A program made the translations under genes and the position numbers. Under the pieces are notes generated by a model that had not been told where the DNA came from, searched no databases, and worked only from the letters and a program-made list of their open reading frames with translations. From Holophagae bacterium (GTDB lineage: Bacteria > Acidobacteriota > Thermoanaerobaculia > Thermoanaerobaculales > Sulfomarinibacteraceae): a stretch of 9,542 nucleotides of DNA. Below are positions 1 through 5,769 of the stretch, piece after piece (within the stretch, counting starts at the first letter, position 1; every line of letters begins with the position of its first letter). The stretch is from assembly GCA_030609785.1 (NCBI GenBank), contig JAUWTC010000054.1:1-9542 (forward strand). Reading direction: 5' to 3'.

Positions 1-1019
1 CGAAGCTGATCCACACTGACGCATCGCTCAAGGGCTGGGGACTGGAGGCCCGCGGTGACTCGATTCTCTACACCGCCAGTGGAATCGGGCGTCCACCGGA
101 ACTCTATCGGATCACAGAAGGTGAAGACGCGGCCGAAAGGTTGACGCACCTCAACGCCGACCTCGAGGCAGAAGTCGACATACGGCCCCCGGAGGAAATG
201 CTGCTCGAAGGGGACGGCGGCAAGAAGATCCACGTCTGGATCGTCAAACCTCACGGGTTCGATCCTTCGAAGAAGTACCCGCTGATCCTCAACGTCCATG
301 GTGGTCCGCAGATGCAGTGGAAGGACCGTTACCGGGGCGATTGGCAGGTCTATCCGGGCAAGGGCTACGTCGTTGCCTTCCCCAACCCGACCGGGTCCGC
401 GGGTTTCGGACAGGATCTGGTCGACGGCATCGCCTGCGACTGGTCCGGCGAGGTCTTCCGGGATCTGGAGATGATCTCCGACCAACTGGCGGCACTGCCC
501 TGGGTCGACGGAGACCGGATGGGGGCGATGGGATGGTCGTGGGGCGGCTACATGATGATGTTCTTCGAGAGCCACACGACGAGGTTCAAGGCTCTGGCGT
601 CGATGATGGGTGTCTACGACCTCCGTTCGATGTACTCAGCGACCGAGGAGCTGTGGTTTCCTGAGCATGATCTGTGCGGGCCGCCCTGGGAGAACGCCGA
701 GAACTACAGACAGTGGTCCCCGTCGACCTACGTCAAGGATTACGGGACGCCCTGCCTGGTGATCACGGGCGAGCGTGACTACAGGGTCCCCTACACCCAG
801 AGTCTCCAGTTCTTCACTGATTTGCAGAAGAAGGGTGTCCCCTCGCGGCTTGTAGTTTTTCCGAAATCCGGCCACTGGCCCAGTTGGTACGAGATGGCCT
901 TCTACTACACGGTCCACCTGGATTGGTTCGAGCAGTGGCTGGGCGGCGAAGGCCCACCGTGGACGCCGAAAGCGTTTATGAGGGGTGAGGTGTTTGGGGA
1001 GACCGCAGAGTCGCCGTAG
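1..1019 (+). CDS. S9 family peptidase (prolyl oligopeptidase type), C-terminal part
   Basis: This is the C-terminal catalytic half of a serine peptidase of the S9 family (acylaminoacyl-peptidase / prolyl oligopeptidase type), which removes residues from or cuts short peptides. The frame is open from the left edge (first full codon at 3), so the N-terminal beta-propeller and the start lie outside the window. The TTG at 141 is an internal codon, not a start. The alpha/beta-hydrolase signatures are all present: the oxyanion-hole HGGP, the nucleophile elbow GWSWGGY with Ser at 537-539, the acid in GERDYRVPY with Asp at 777-779, and SGHWPSW with His at 873-875. The triad is therefore intact and spaced as in the family. 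The window does not show whether it is exported. The stop is followed 13 nt later by a long inverted repeat that could end transcription. The family call is firm; the substrate is unknown. Confidence 0.93.
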   Translation, partial: KLIHTDASLKGWGLEARGDSILYTASGIGRPPELYRITEGEDAAERLTHLNADLEAEVDIRPPEEMLLEGDGGKKIHVWIVKPHGFDPSKKYPLILNVHGGPQMQWKDRYRGDWQVYPGKGYVVAFPNPTGSAGFGQDLVDGIACDWSGEVFRDLEMISDQLAALPWVDGDRMGAMGWSWGGYMMMFFESHTTRFKALASMMGVYDLRSMYSATEELWFPEHDLCGPPWENAENYRQWSPSTYVKDYGTPCLVITGERDYRVPYTQSLQFFTDLQKKGVPSRLVVFPKSGHWPSWYEMAFYYTVHLDWFEQWLGGEGPPWTPKAFMRGEVFGETAESP

Positions 1020-1032
1020 GCGGAGAAGACAA

Positions 1033-1128
1033 TTGAACCGCAAAGACGCGAAGATCGCAAAGATCATCGCAAAGAAAATGAACTATTATTTTTTCCCCCT
1101 TTGCGCCCTTTGCGTCTTGGCGGTTCAA
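1033..1128. repeat. Dispersed inverted repeat, copy A
   Basis: A 96-bp imperfect palindrome starting TTGAACCGC and ending GCGGTTCAA. Each arm is built from degenerate tandem units of the type CGCAAAGA. It fills the gap between the S9 peptidase stop and the mutase gene. Related copies are at 3577-3683 and 4619-4714, with a divergent one at 2575-2662. Copies A and C share an internal stretch around CGCAAAGATCATCGCAAAGAA, so they belong to one subfamily. It could form a long RNA hairpin that ends or stabilises transcripts, or be a non-autonomous mobile element. Neither can be decided from the sequence. Confidence 0.85.
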
Positions 1129-1181
1129 ATTTCTGCTCACCATGGCCCCTGAACCCTGTATTCTGCCCTCGTACGACGAAA

Positions 1182-1187
1182 AGAGGA
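1182..1187 (+). promoter_or_regulatory. Ribosome binding site deciding the mutase start
   Basis: AGAGGA lies 5 nt before the ATG at 1193. The in-frame ATG at 1142 has no comparable site and would add 17 residues unlike the family N-terminus. Confidence 0.7.
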
Positions 1188-1192
1188 ACATC

Positions 1193-2548
1193 ATGGCTGG
1201 AATTTTCAAGGCATACGACATTCGTGGGACCTACCCTGATCAGATCACCGAAGACGTCGCCTTCAAGGTCGGCTACTACTTCAAAGACCTCCTGGACGCG
1301 GACGATTTGGCCCGTGGCCCGGTAGTCGTTGTCTCCAGAGACATGCGGTCCCATTCGACACCGTTGGCCGAGGCGCTGAAGAACGGGCTGAGGGCCCGAG
1401 GGGTCGCCGTGATTGACATCGGGGTCTGCGACACCCCTCAGAACTACTTCGGGGTTGGCTTTCTCAAGGCATCCGGTGGTATCCAGGTGACCGCAAGTCA
1501 CAACCCGGCGCAGTACAACGGATTCAAGATGTCGCGTCGAGACGCCATCCCTGTTGCCTACGACACCGGCATCGAGAAGCTGGAGGGCTTGGTCAACGCG
1601 AGTTCGGTGGATGTCGATTCTTCCCCACAGGCCGATCAGCGCGAAGAGAATGTCTTCGAGGCCTACACAGAACACGTGCTGCAGCGTTTCACCCACTCGG
1701 AACCCAGGCTCAAGGTGGCCGCCGACGCCGCCAACGGCATGGCGGTGATCTACGGACCGATCCTCGACCGGCTCAACATTGAGCTCGTCCCCCTGTACTG
1801 GGAGTTGGACGGGACCTTCCCCAACCACGAGGCCAACCCGCTGAAGTTGGAGAATCTGGTCGACCTCCAGGCGGCCGTCATTGAACACGGGTGTGACTGT
1901 GGCGTTTCGTTCGACGGTGACGCCGATCGCGCGATGATGGTTGACGAGCAGGGCCAGGCGATCTCAGCGGATTTGATCACTGGGCTTCTGGCGCCGCGCT
2001 TCCTTCGTGACGAGGCCGGGGCTGCGATCATCTACGATCTGCGTTCTTCCTGGGCCACCAAAGAGGCGATCGAGGAGGCCGGCGGAGTGCCGGTCCGGGA
2101 GCGGGTCGGTCACAGCTTCATGAAGGCGACCATGCGGCGCCATAACTCGCCCTTCGGGGGTGAGCTGGCCGGGCATTTCTACTTCCGAGATAACTACACC
2201 GCGGATTCGTCGATCATGGCGCTGATCGAGGTGCTGTGCACGCTGCGGGAAACCGGTAAGCCACTGTCCGAGTTGGTGGCGCCCTTGAGGCGGTATTTCC
2301 CGACCGGGGAGATCAACTTCCACGTCGATGACAAAGAGGGCATGATCCGCCGTTTGGAAAAGGACTTCTCTGACGGAGAGATCGACTTCCTCGACGGCAT
2401 CACCGTGCAGTACGACGACTGGTGGTTCAACGTCAGGCCCTCCAACACCGAGCCGCTCCTGCGCCTTGTGCTGGAAGCCAGGACAGCCGACCTGATGGAA
2501 GGGAAGAAGGCGGTTCTGCTGGGGTATCTCGGGGAGCCTGAAGGCTAG
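1193..2548 (+). CDS. Phosphomannomutase / phosphoglucomutase
   Basis: A 451-residue alpha-D-phosphohexomutase, full length for the bacterial PMM/PGM group (about 450-460 aa). It interconverts hexose 1- and 6-phosphates (mannose and/or glucose) to feed sugar-nucleotide synthesis for polysaccharide, LPS or glycogen; it is cytoplasmic. The family's four active-site loops are present in order: TASHNP with the phosphoserine at S102, the metal-binding DGDADR at 241-246, the sugar-binding GGELAGH at 322-328, and the phosphate-binding RPSNTEP at 415-421. The N-terminal FKAYDIRGTYPDQ is also typical. The GE(L/M)(A/S)GH form of loop 3 fits PMM/PGM rather than GlmM, but mannose versus glucose preference cannot be read from it. 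The ATG at 1193 is chosen because a good ribosome binding site precedes it. It stands alone between repeat copies A and B. Confidence 0.95.
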   Translation: MAGIFKAYDIRGTYPDQITEDVAFKVGYYFKDLLDADDLARGPVVVVSRDMRSHSTPLAEALKNGLRARGVAVIDIGVCDTPQNYFGVGFLKASGGIQVTASHNPAQYNGFKMSRRDAIPVAYDTGIEKLEGLVNASSVDVDSSPQADQREENVFEAYTEHVLQRFTHSEPRLKVAADAANGMAVIYGPILDRLNIELVPLYWELDGTFPNHEANPLKLENLVDLQAAVIEHGCDCGVSFDGDADRAMMVDEQGQAISADLITGLLAPRFLRDEAGAAIIYDLRSSWATKEAIEEAGGVPVRERVGHSFMKATMRRHNSPFGGELAGHFYFRDNYTADSSIMALIEVLCTLRETGKPLSELVAPLRRYFPTGEINFHVDDKEGMIRRLEKDFSDGEIDFLDGITVQYDDWWFNVRPSNTEPLLRLVLEARTADLMEGKKAVLLGYLGEPEG

Positions 2549-2574
2549 GGGAAATGGAAGGGCTGAGAAGAAGA

Positions 2575-2662
2575 GAATTTTCTCGCAAAGAACGCAAAGA
2601 GCGCAAAGGAAACACAGCGGGAATATATATTTCTTCTTCTTGGCGATCTTTGCGAGAATTTC
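2575..2662. repeat. Divergent inverted repeat, copy B
   Basis: An imperfect palindrome about 26 nt past the mutase stop. The left arm reads GAATTTTCTCGCAAAGA and the right arm TCTTTGCGAGAATTTC, with degenerate CGCAAAG units inside and an AT-rich centre. It has the internal units of copies A, C and D but different ends (GAATTTTCTCGC instead of TTGAACCGC), so it is a second subfamily or a diverged member. It may serve as the mutase transcription end. Confidence 0.7.
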
Positions 2663-2686
2663 GCTTGAGCCCGTTGGGGCGCCCCC

Positions 2687-2715
2687 GGAGCGCAGGTCTC
2701 CGTACCTGCATCGTG
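2687..2715 (+). repeat. Small GGAGCGC hairpin repeat, copy E1
   Basis: GGAGC followed by a hairpin at 2692-2709 (GCAGGTC, TCCG, TACCTGC) and a tail ATCGTG. Two more copies lie on the other strand at 3781-3810 and 4519-4543. This is the least regular copy, with one C-T mismatch at the top of the stem. Confidence 0.6.
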
Positions 2716-2813
2716 CTCTTCAGAAACTCGATGTATTCCAACGCCACAATGCACGAACGGAGTCGTTCGCTCCCTCTCTGGGTTCCAAATTCCCACCGAA
2801 ACAGATCCATATG

Positions 2814-2870
2814 AGGGTGGGCCTTGGCCCACCATCGCAGATTTCCGGTTGGTGGGCCAAGGCCCACCCT
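2814..2870. repeat. 21-bp perfect inverted repeat of GTGGGCC/GGCCCAC units
   Basis: The arms 2814-2834 and 2850-2870 are exact reverse complements around a 15-nt loop. Each arm is itself close to a palindrome (GTGGGCC-TT-GGCCCAC), so the element can fold as one long hairpin or two short ones. It lies 17 nt from the stem of the terminator at 2888-2917, in the spacer between the convergent mutase and phasin genes. There is no T-run beside it, so it is not a classic terminator itself. Confidence 0.85.
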
Positions 2871-2887
2871 ACGGATTTCGAAAACAA

Positions 2888-2917
2888 AAAAAGGCGCCGC
2901 GGATGCGGCGCCTTTTT
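2888..2917. terminator. Bidirectional rho-independent terminator
   Basis: A 13-bp perfect stem (AAAAAGGCGCCGC at 2888-2900, GCGGCGCCTTTTT at 2905-2917) with a GGAT loop. It is GC-rich at its core and flanked by an A-run on the left and a T-run on the right. It lies 16 nt past the phasin stop (2934) and has a U-tract in both directions, so it should end phasin transcripts and also block read-through from the mutase side. Confidence 0.92.
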
Positions 2918-2933
2918 GTTTGTTTGCTGGCGT

Positions 2934-3404
2934 CTACTTGGTAGCGGCGGGCTTCGCGACAGGTTTCGCGACAGGCTTCTTGACCGCAGGCTTGCGCGCG
3001 GCGGGTTTCCGGGCAGCAGGCTTTTTCGCGGCGGGCTTGGCGCCGCCGGCCTTCAGGTTCTCGACGGCCTTGGTCAGGGCGGCGACCTTCTTGTTGAGGG
3101 CCTTGAACTCGTCCTTGGTGGGCACGCCGACGCGGTCGAATGCCTTGGTTACGGTGTCGTCCACCGTCTGGCCGATGGCGCCCCAATAGCTCTCGGCGAC
3201 GGCCTTGACACCGCCGGCGGCGCCTTTGGCTTTGTCCAAGTGTTCTTTGCCCTTGGACTCAATGTCCTCGCCTTTTTCCATCAGGTTCTTGAGGAACTTG
3301 GCGCCTTCCTCTTCGGCGACTGCGAACGCACCGAGGCCGGCCAGCCAGACCTTGTGAGCGTTCTCGACGACTTCGTGTTGCACGTCTTTTGCTTTTTTCA
3401 TCAT
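2934..3404 (-). CDS. Phasin family (polyhydroxyalkanoate granule-associated) protein
   Basis: A 156-residue protein of the PhaF/PhaI type of phasins, which coat polyhydroxyalkanoate storage granules. Residues 10-90 form the amphipathic phasin region (VWLAGLGAFAVAEEEG is characteristic). Residues 92-119 carry the RVGVPTKDEF...LNKKVAALTKAVENL segment, a short heptad-like coiled coil typical of the family. Residues 120-156 are a Lys/Ala/Pro tail with repeated AAKKPA / AARKPA units, like the histone-H1-like DNA-binding tail of PhaF. It has no signal peptide. AAAGGAG at 3411-3417 precedes two consecutive ATGs (3404 and 3401); the first is taken, at 6-nt spacing. It is a single-gene transcript with its own operator-rich promoter and a strong terminator. 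No PHA synthase or depolymerase is in the window, so the granule link rests on family similarity. Confidence 0.87.
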   Translation of the reverse strand: MMKKAKDVQHEVVENAHKVWLAGLGAFAVAEEEGAKFLKNLMEKGEDIESKGKEHLDKAKGAAGGVKAVAESYWGAIGQTVDDTVTKAFDRVGVPTKDEFKALNKKVAALTKAVENLKAGGAKPAAKKPAARKPAARKPAVKKPVAKPVAKPAATK

Positions 3405-3450
3405 GGTGTTCTCCTTTGCCGATCTCGGCGGTGTTCCGTTGTTCGGTGAC

Positions 3451-3464
3451 GCCGCGTTGCGGCA
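3451..3464. promoter_or_regulatory. Operator-like dyad 1, downstream of the phasin promoter
   Basis: GCCGC-GTT-GCGGC centred at 3457, roughly +8 to +21 of the predicted phasin transcript. Read on the minus strand it gives TGCCGCAACGCGGC, the same core as dyads 2 and 3. Confidence 0.7.
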
Positions 3465-3478
3465 TCGTTGACAAGGGA

Positions 3479-3507
3479 AATATACCGCGCTGCGGCAAGA
3501 GTGTCAA
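3479..3507 (-). promoter_or_regulatory. Sigma70-type promoter of the phasin gene
   Basis: On the minus strand a perfect -35 TTGACA (3507-3502) and a -10 TATATT (3484-3479) are separated by exactly 17 bp. Transcription should start near 3472, leaving a leader of about 67 nt before the phasin ATG at 3404. Dyad 2 lies inside the spacer, so a bound protein would block RNA polymerase. Confidence 0.85.
3485..3497. promoter_or_regulatory. Operator-like dyad 2, between -35 and -10
   Basis: CCGC-GCT-GCGG followed by CA, centred at 3490. The minus strand reads TTGCCGCAGCGCGG. It matches one half-site of dyad 3 exactly (TTGCCGC) and sits within the 17-bp promoter spacer. Confidence 0.7.
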
Positions 3508-3510
3508 GAG

Positions 3511-3535
3511 TTTTTTGCCGCTTTGCGGCAAAAAA
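3511..3535. promoter_or_regulatory. Operator-like dyad 3, just upstream of -35
   Basis: A perfect palindrome with 11-bp arms: TTTTTTGCCGC (3511-3521), TTT, GCGGCAAAAAA (3525-3535), centred at 3523. It begins 4 bp upstream of the -35 box. It could be mistaken for a terminator, but its match in core and phase to dyads 1 and 2 argues for a protein-binding site. Confidence 0.75.
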
Positions 3536-3576
3536 TAGGTAAGTTCCCGAGACGGCGGGGGTTAAAACAAACACAA

Positions 3577-3683
3577 TTGAACCGCCAAGACGCCAAGACC
3601 GCAAAGATCATCGCAAAGAAGATGAGTTATTAAAGAAAATTCCTTTGCGTTCCCTTGGCGCTCTTCGCGTCTTGGCGGTTCAA
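3577..3683. repeat. Dispersed inverted repeat, copy C
   Basis: A 107-bp palindromic element from TTGAACCGCCAAGACGCCAAG to CTTGGCGGTTCAA, with an AT-rich centre (around GAGTTATTAAAGAAAATT). The left half is the closest relative of copy A. It lies about 40 bp upstream of operator dyad 3 of the phasin, so it is not at the end of a gene like copies A, B and D. Confidence 0.88.
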
Positions 3684-3899
3684 ACCTTCCGGTGGCCTGA
3701 CCGATACTCTACCGGCAGACTCAGTCGCCATCCCGGATCACTGCAATCTGATGGTTTTCCTGCTTGCAGTGGCCTGGCGGCACGATGCGGGCCGGGAGGC
3801 CCGCGCTCCATCCTTGAATCCCAGGTTGATAGTCAGGTTCAGACAATACAATGCCCAGATCCCATCACCCAACCTCACGATGCGCGCAGCGCATCACGC
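3684..3899. other. Spacer without a recognisable gene
   Basis: No open frame here resembles a protein. It holds a short inverted repeat, CACTGCAA (3739-3746) with TTGCAGTG (3764-3771), and the hairpin repeat copy E2 at 3781-3810. The rest shows nothing recognisable. The flanking genes are both on the minus strand. Confidence 0.6.
3781..3810 (-). repeat. Small GGAGCGC hairpin repeat, copy E2
   Basis: On the minus strand: TGGAGC, then the perfect hairpin GCGGGCC-TCCC-GGCCCGC (3804-3787), then ATCGTG. It shares its head and loop with E3 and its ATCGTG tail with E1. Confidence 0.72.
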
Positions 3900-3975
3900 A
3901 GGATTCTGAAGGTAAGAGGCTACGGCCAAGCTGCCACCCACGGCCACGCTTATGGCCTATGTCCTTCAGAATCCT
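3900..3975. repeat. Long stem-loop overlapping the SCP2 gene stop
   Basis: Perfect 13-bp arms, AGGATTCTGAAGG (3900-3912) and CCTTCAGAATCCT (3963-3975), enclose a 50-nt GC-rich loop containing several GGCC-type short repeats. The right arm overlaps the TAG stop (3976-3974) of the SCP2-domain gene. It may act as a 3' stabiliser or factor-assisted transcription end, since no T-run follows. Confidence 0.7.
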
Positions 3976-4402
3976 AGTCCCAACCGTCGGGGAATTCGGT
4001 GTCGACGGCGATGGCCGAGTTGACCAGGTCCTTGGCAGCCTTGGCGTAGGGCAGCAGGGCAAAGAGACCGCCCTTGGCCAGCTTGAGTTTACCGCCCATC
4101 AGGCCGACGATCGGGTCGAGCCTGCCGGCAAGCACTCTCTTCCATACCTCGGGTTTGCCCTTGATGACAAAAGGAACGTCGTCGAGGTCGGCCGAGGTGA
4201 TGGCCTTGGCGCCGCGGCTGTCACCGTGCCACAGGTCTGCGACGACGACCCGTTCTTCGGGGATGCCCATATCCTCGTTTTCGGTCATGACCATGCCGAT
4301 GGCGCCTTCCCATTTGGCGGCGGCCTTCTTGTAGTTTGCGTTGTCGTTGATCTCTACGTGCCACTCCTGGGCCCATTCGTCGGTGAAAATCTCTGCTGCC
4401 AT
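3974..4402 (-). CDS. SCP2 sterol-binding domain protein (putative lipid carrier)
   Basis: A 142-residue protein resembling the SCP2 (sterol carrier protein 2-like) fold, a small alpha/beta lipid- or acyl-CoA-binding module. Supporting features are the strand-rich centre (GAIGMVMTENEDMG, RVVVADLWHGDSRGAKAI), the DVPFVIKGKPEVWKRVLAGR segment at 75-94, and the DPIVGLMGGKLKLAKGG motif at 96-112. The last is the usual place where the SCP2 domain has a 'd.~a.l.~G.lk~kG' helix-turn. It then ends with a helix (LPYAKAAKDLV). It has no signal peptide or membrane span, so it is cytoplasmic. GGAGG at 4411-4415 with 8-nt spacing supports the ATG at 4402. The ligand is unknown. The adjacent phasin suggests lipid or storage metabolism, but the two genes are 570 bp apart and the phasin has its own promoter, so they are not an obvious operon. 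Confidence 0.75.
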   Translation of the reverse strand: MAAEIFTDEWAQEWHVEINDNANYKKAAAKWEGAIGMVMTENEDMGIPEERVVVADLWHGDSRGAKAITSADLDDVPFVIKGKPEVWKRVLAGRLDPIVGLMGGKLKLAKGGLFALLPYAKAAKDLVNSAIAVDTEFPDGWD

Positions 4403-4482
4403 CTGGGAAGCCTCCGTTTCAGTCGTTGACCAAGGATAGACAAGTCAGGAGGTCGGAACAAGGGGGGGGAGAGGGAGACAGG

Positions 4483-4510
4483 GGTCAAAGGGTCGAAAAG
4501 GTCAAAGGGT
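4483..4510. repeat. Direct repeat of GGTCAAAGGGT
   Basis: Two identical 11-bp copies, 4483-4493 and 4500-4510, start 17 bp apart. They lie 81 bp or more upstream of the SCP2 start. They could be tandem regulator half-sites or simple drift in a purine-rich tract. Confidence 0.5.
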
Positions 4511-4518
4511 TTGCCGTT

Positions 4519-4543
4519 GCGGGGCAGGAGCCCCGCGCTCCAT
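4519..4543 (-). repeat. Small GGAGCGC hairpin repeat, copy E3
   Basis: On the minus strand: ATGGAGC, then the perfect hairpin GCGGGGC-TCCT-GCCCCGC (4536-4519). A second head, GGAGCGCGGG, lies on the + strand at 4570-4579. It faces the head at 4532-4541 and can pair with it over 10 bp around a 28-nt loop. Confidence 0.72.
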
Positions 4544-4618
4544 GTACGACACCCTCAGGCCATGGAGTGGGAGCGCGGGACAAGGGGGAAGGTGATGAAG
4601 AACCGAGGGGGGAGGAAT

Positions 4619-4714
4619 TTGAACCGCCAAGACGCGAAGAGCGCAAAGGGGTAAATTCTTGAAACCAATCTTCTTTGCGTTTCCTTTGCGGCCTTAGCGC
4701 TCTTTGCGGTTCAA
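4619..4714. repeat. Dispersed inverted repeat, copy D
   Basis: A 96-bp member of the TTGAACCGC...GCGGTTCAA family. It is in the opposite orientation to copies A and C, judged by the asymmetric outer base pairs (CAATTGAACC at one end, GGTTCAAATT at the other). Its right end supplies the TGA stop of the radical SAM gene (4713-4711), so the element abuts and overlaps the end of the modification operon, where it may serve as the transcript end. Confidence 0.85.
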
Positions 4715-5769
4715 TTGTTTTCTGTGTTTTGGTCCAGGTCTCTCAGGATCTTCAGGCGTTCCCATGAGGCTTTGTCGAAGGTCAGGGGGGTTCCTTCGAT
4801 CTGTTCGGCCAGGGCAGGGCAGAATCCCACCGAGTCGGCCTTTGGGCCGATCTCTTCGACCGTTTTTTTGAGATCGGTCGTGATCTGCCGGACCTCGGCC
4901 AGGCGTGTGGAGGTTGCCCAGATTTCCGACATCGACTGCTCGTGCAGATTGCCCAAGGGCTGGCGCCACTGAACGCAGGGTAAGACGTTGCCGAAGGGGT
5001 CGACCGTAACGCTGCTGGCGCCGGCGCCGCAGTGCTGCTTGGCCTGAGGGCCATCGCCCTCACAGTCGCCGCCATTTCCGTCGTCGGCGTTTTCCGGAGC
5101 GGCGCGCCGTTTCTTCTGGAATCCGAGCAGTCGTTCAACTCCCAGGAAGGACGGGGCGATTTCCAGAGGGCCGAGGTTGCCGTCGTCCCGGGCCGAGACC
5201 AGAGGACTCATTTGCAGACGCAGACCGAGATCGTCGGCGAGGCGGTACATTCCCTCGAAGTCGTTTTCGTTCCACGAGGTGAGGACTGCATTGAGCTGGA
5301 GGCGCAGGCCGACCTCTCGTATCGCTCGGAGGTTCTGCATCAGTCGCTCGAAACTGCCGGGGACGCGCGTCTGGCGGTCGTGGCTCTCCGCATTGGCGCC
5401 GTGCAGGCTGATGTCCAGGTTGAAGGGGTCGATTTCTGACTTGATCCGGAGGGTCGTGGCGCTATCCAGGGTGTGTCCGTTGGTCTTGACCCGGATAACC
5501 AGGCCCATGTCCTTGGCGGCTCTGCCGAGATCGAAGAAAATGGGGGAGGCAAGTGGCTCGCCGCCGGAAAGAGTGAGGTTCATCATCCCCAACTCCTGAG
5601 CTTCGTGCAGAAATCGGAGATAGTCCTCCAGTTCCATTCGCCGGCCGGTGGCATTGACGTCGTTGTAGCAATAGAAGCACTCGAGGTTGCAGTCGTAGGT
5701 CAACTCGAGCATCACCGAGAACAGGATGTGGCGGCTCCAGGTCTCGGCCATCAGGTCCTTGTAGCGCAC
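4711..5769 (-). CDS. Radical SAM/SPASM peptide-modifying enzyme
   Basis: A 352-residue radical S-adenosylmethionine enzyme, likely modifying the adjacent precursor peptide. The [4Fe-4S] motif CxxxCxxC is C27-C31-C34 (CNLECFYC), followed by the SAM-binding LSGGEP at 67-72. The C-terminal part has a SPASM/twitch-like auxiliary cluster region: HCGAG (C247), DPFGNVLPC (C265), GNLHEQSMSEIW and GFCPA (C317), as in peptide maturases such as PqqE and sactisynthases. A charged, Gly/Asp-rich linker (219-246, with C236) precedes SPASM. The GTG at 5769 directly follows the PqqD-like stop (TGAGTG). An ATG at 5751 with AAGGA upstream is an alternative, shortening it by 6 residues. It is the last gene of the operon, and its stop codon lies inside repeat copy D. 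The reaction is unknown; thioether or other C-H-derived crosslinks are possible. Confidence 0.9.
   Translation of the reverse strand: MRYKDLMAETWSRHILFSVMLELTYDCNLECFYCYNDVNATGRRMELEDYLRFLHEAQELGMMNLTLSGGEPLASPIFFDLGRAAKDMGLVIRVKTNGHTLDSATTLRIKSEIDPFNLDISLHGANAESHDRQTRVPGSFERLMQNLRAIREVGLRLQLNAVLTSWNENDFEGMYRLADDLGLRLQMSPLVSARDDGNLGPLEIAPSFLGVERLLGFQKKRRAAPENADDGNGGDCEGDGPQAKQHCGAGASSVTVDPFGNVLPCVQWRQPLGNLHEQSMSEIWATSTRLAEVRQITTDLKKTVEEIGPKADSVGFCPALAEQIEGTPLTFDKASWERLKILRDLDQNTENN

Larger units (their letters stand above)
4416..4618. other. Purine-rich spacer without a recognisable gene
   Basis: A strongly G/A-biased spacer between the radical SAM gene end and the SCP2 gene start, including a run of eight G near 4462-4469. 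It should contain the SCP2 promoter on the minus strand, but no convincing -35/-10 pair is visible. It holds the direct repeat at 4483-4510 and hairpin repeat E3. The + strand open frame across it is low-complexity and has no protein likeness. Confidence 0.6.

Noticed and set aside
2640..3449. 269-residue + strand open frame
   Set aside because: It runs antisense through the phasin gene, the terminator and several repeats; the minus-strand phasin explains the coding signal.
3511..3535. Rho-independent terminator (GC stem with flanking T and A runs)
   Set aside because: It lies just upstream of the phasin -35 box and shares its core and 33-bp phase with two other dyads, which fits an operator better. 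A dual role is not excluded.
4426..4662. 78-residue + strand open frame
   Set aside because: It is Glu/Gly/Arg low-complexity translated from a purine-rich spacer and repeat copy D, with no ribosome binding site or family likeness.
1033..4714. CRISPR array, suggested by recurring CGCAAAGA units
   Set aside because: The units are short, degenerate and arranged as inverted arms without unique spacers of constant length; no cas gene is present.
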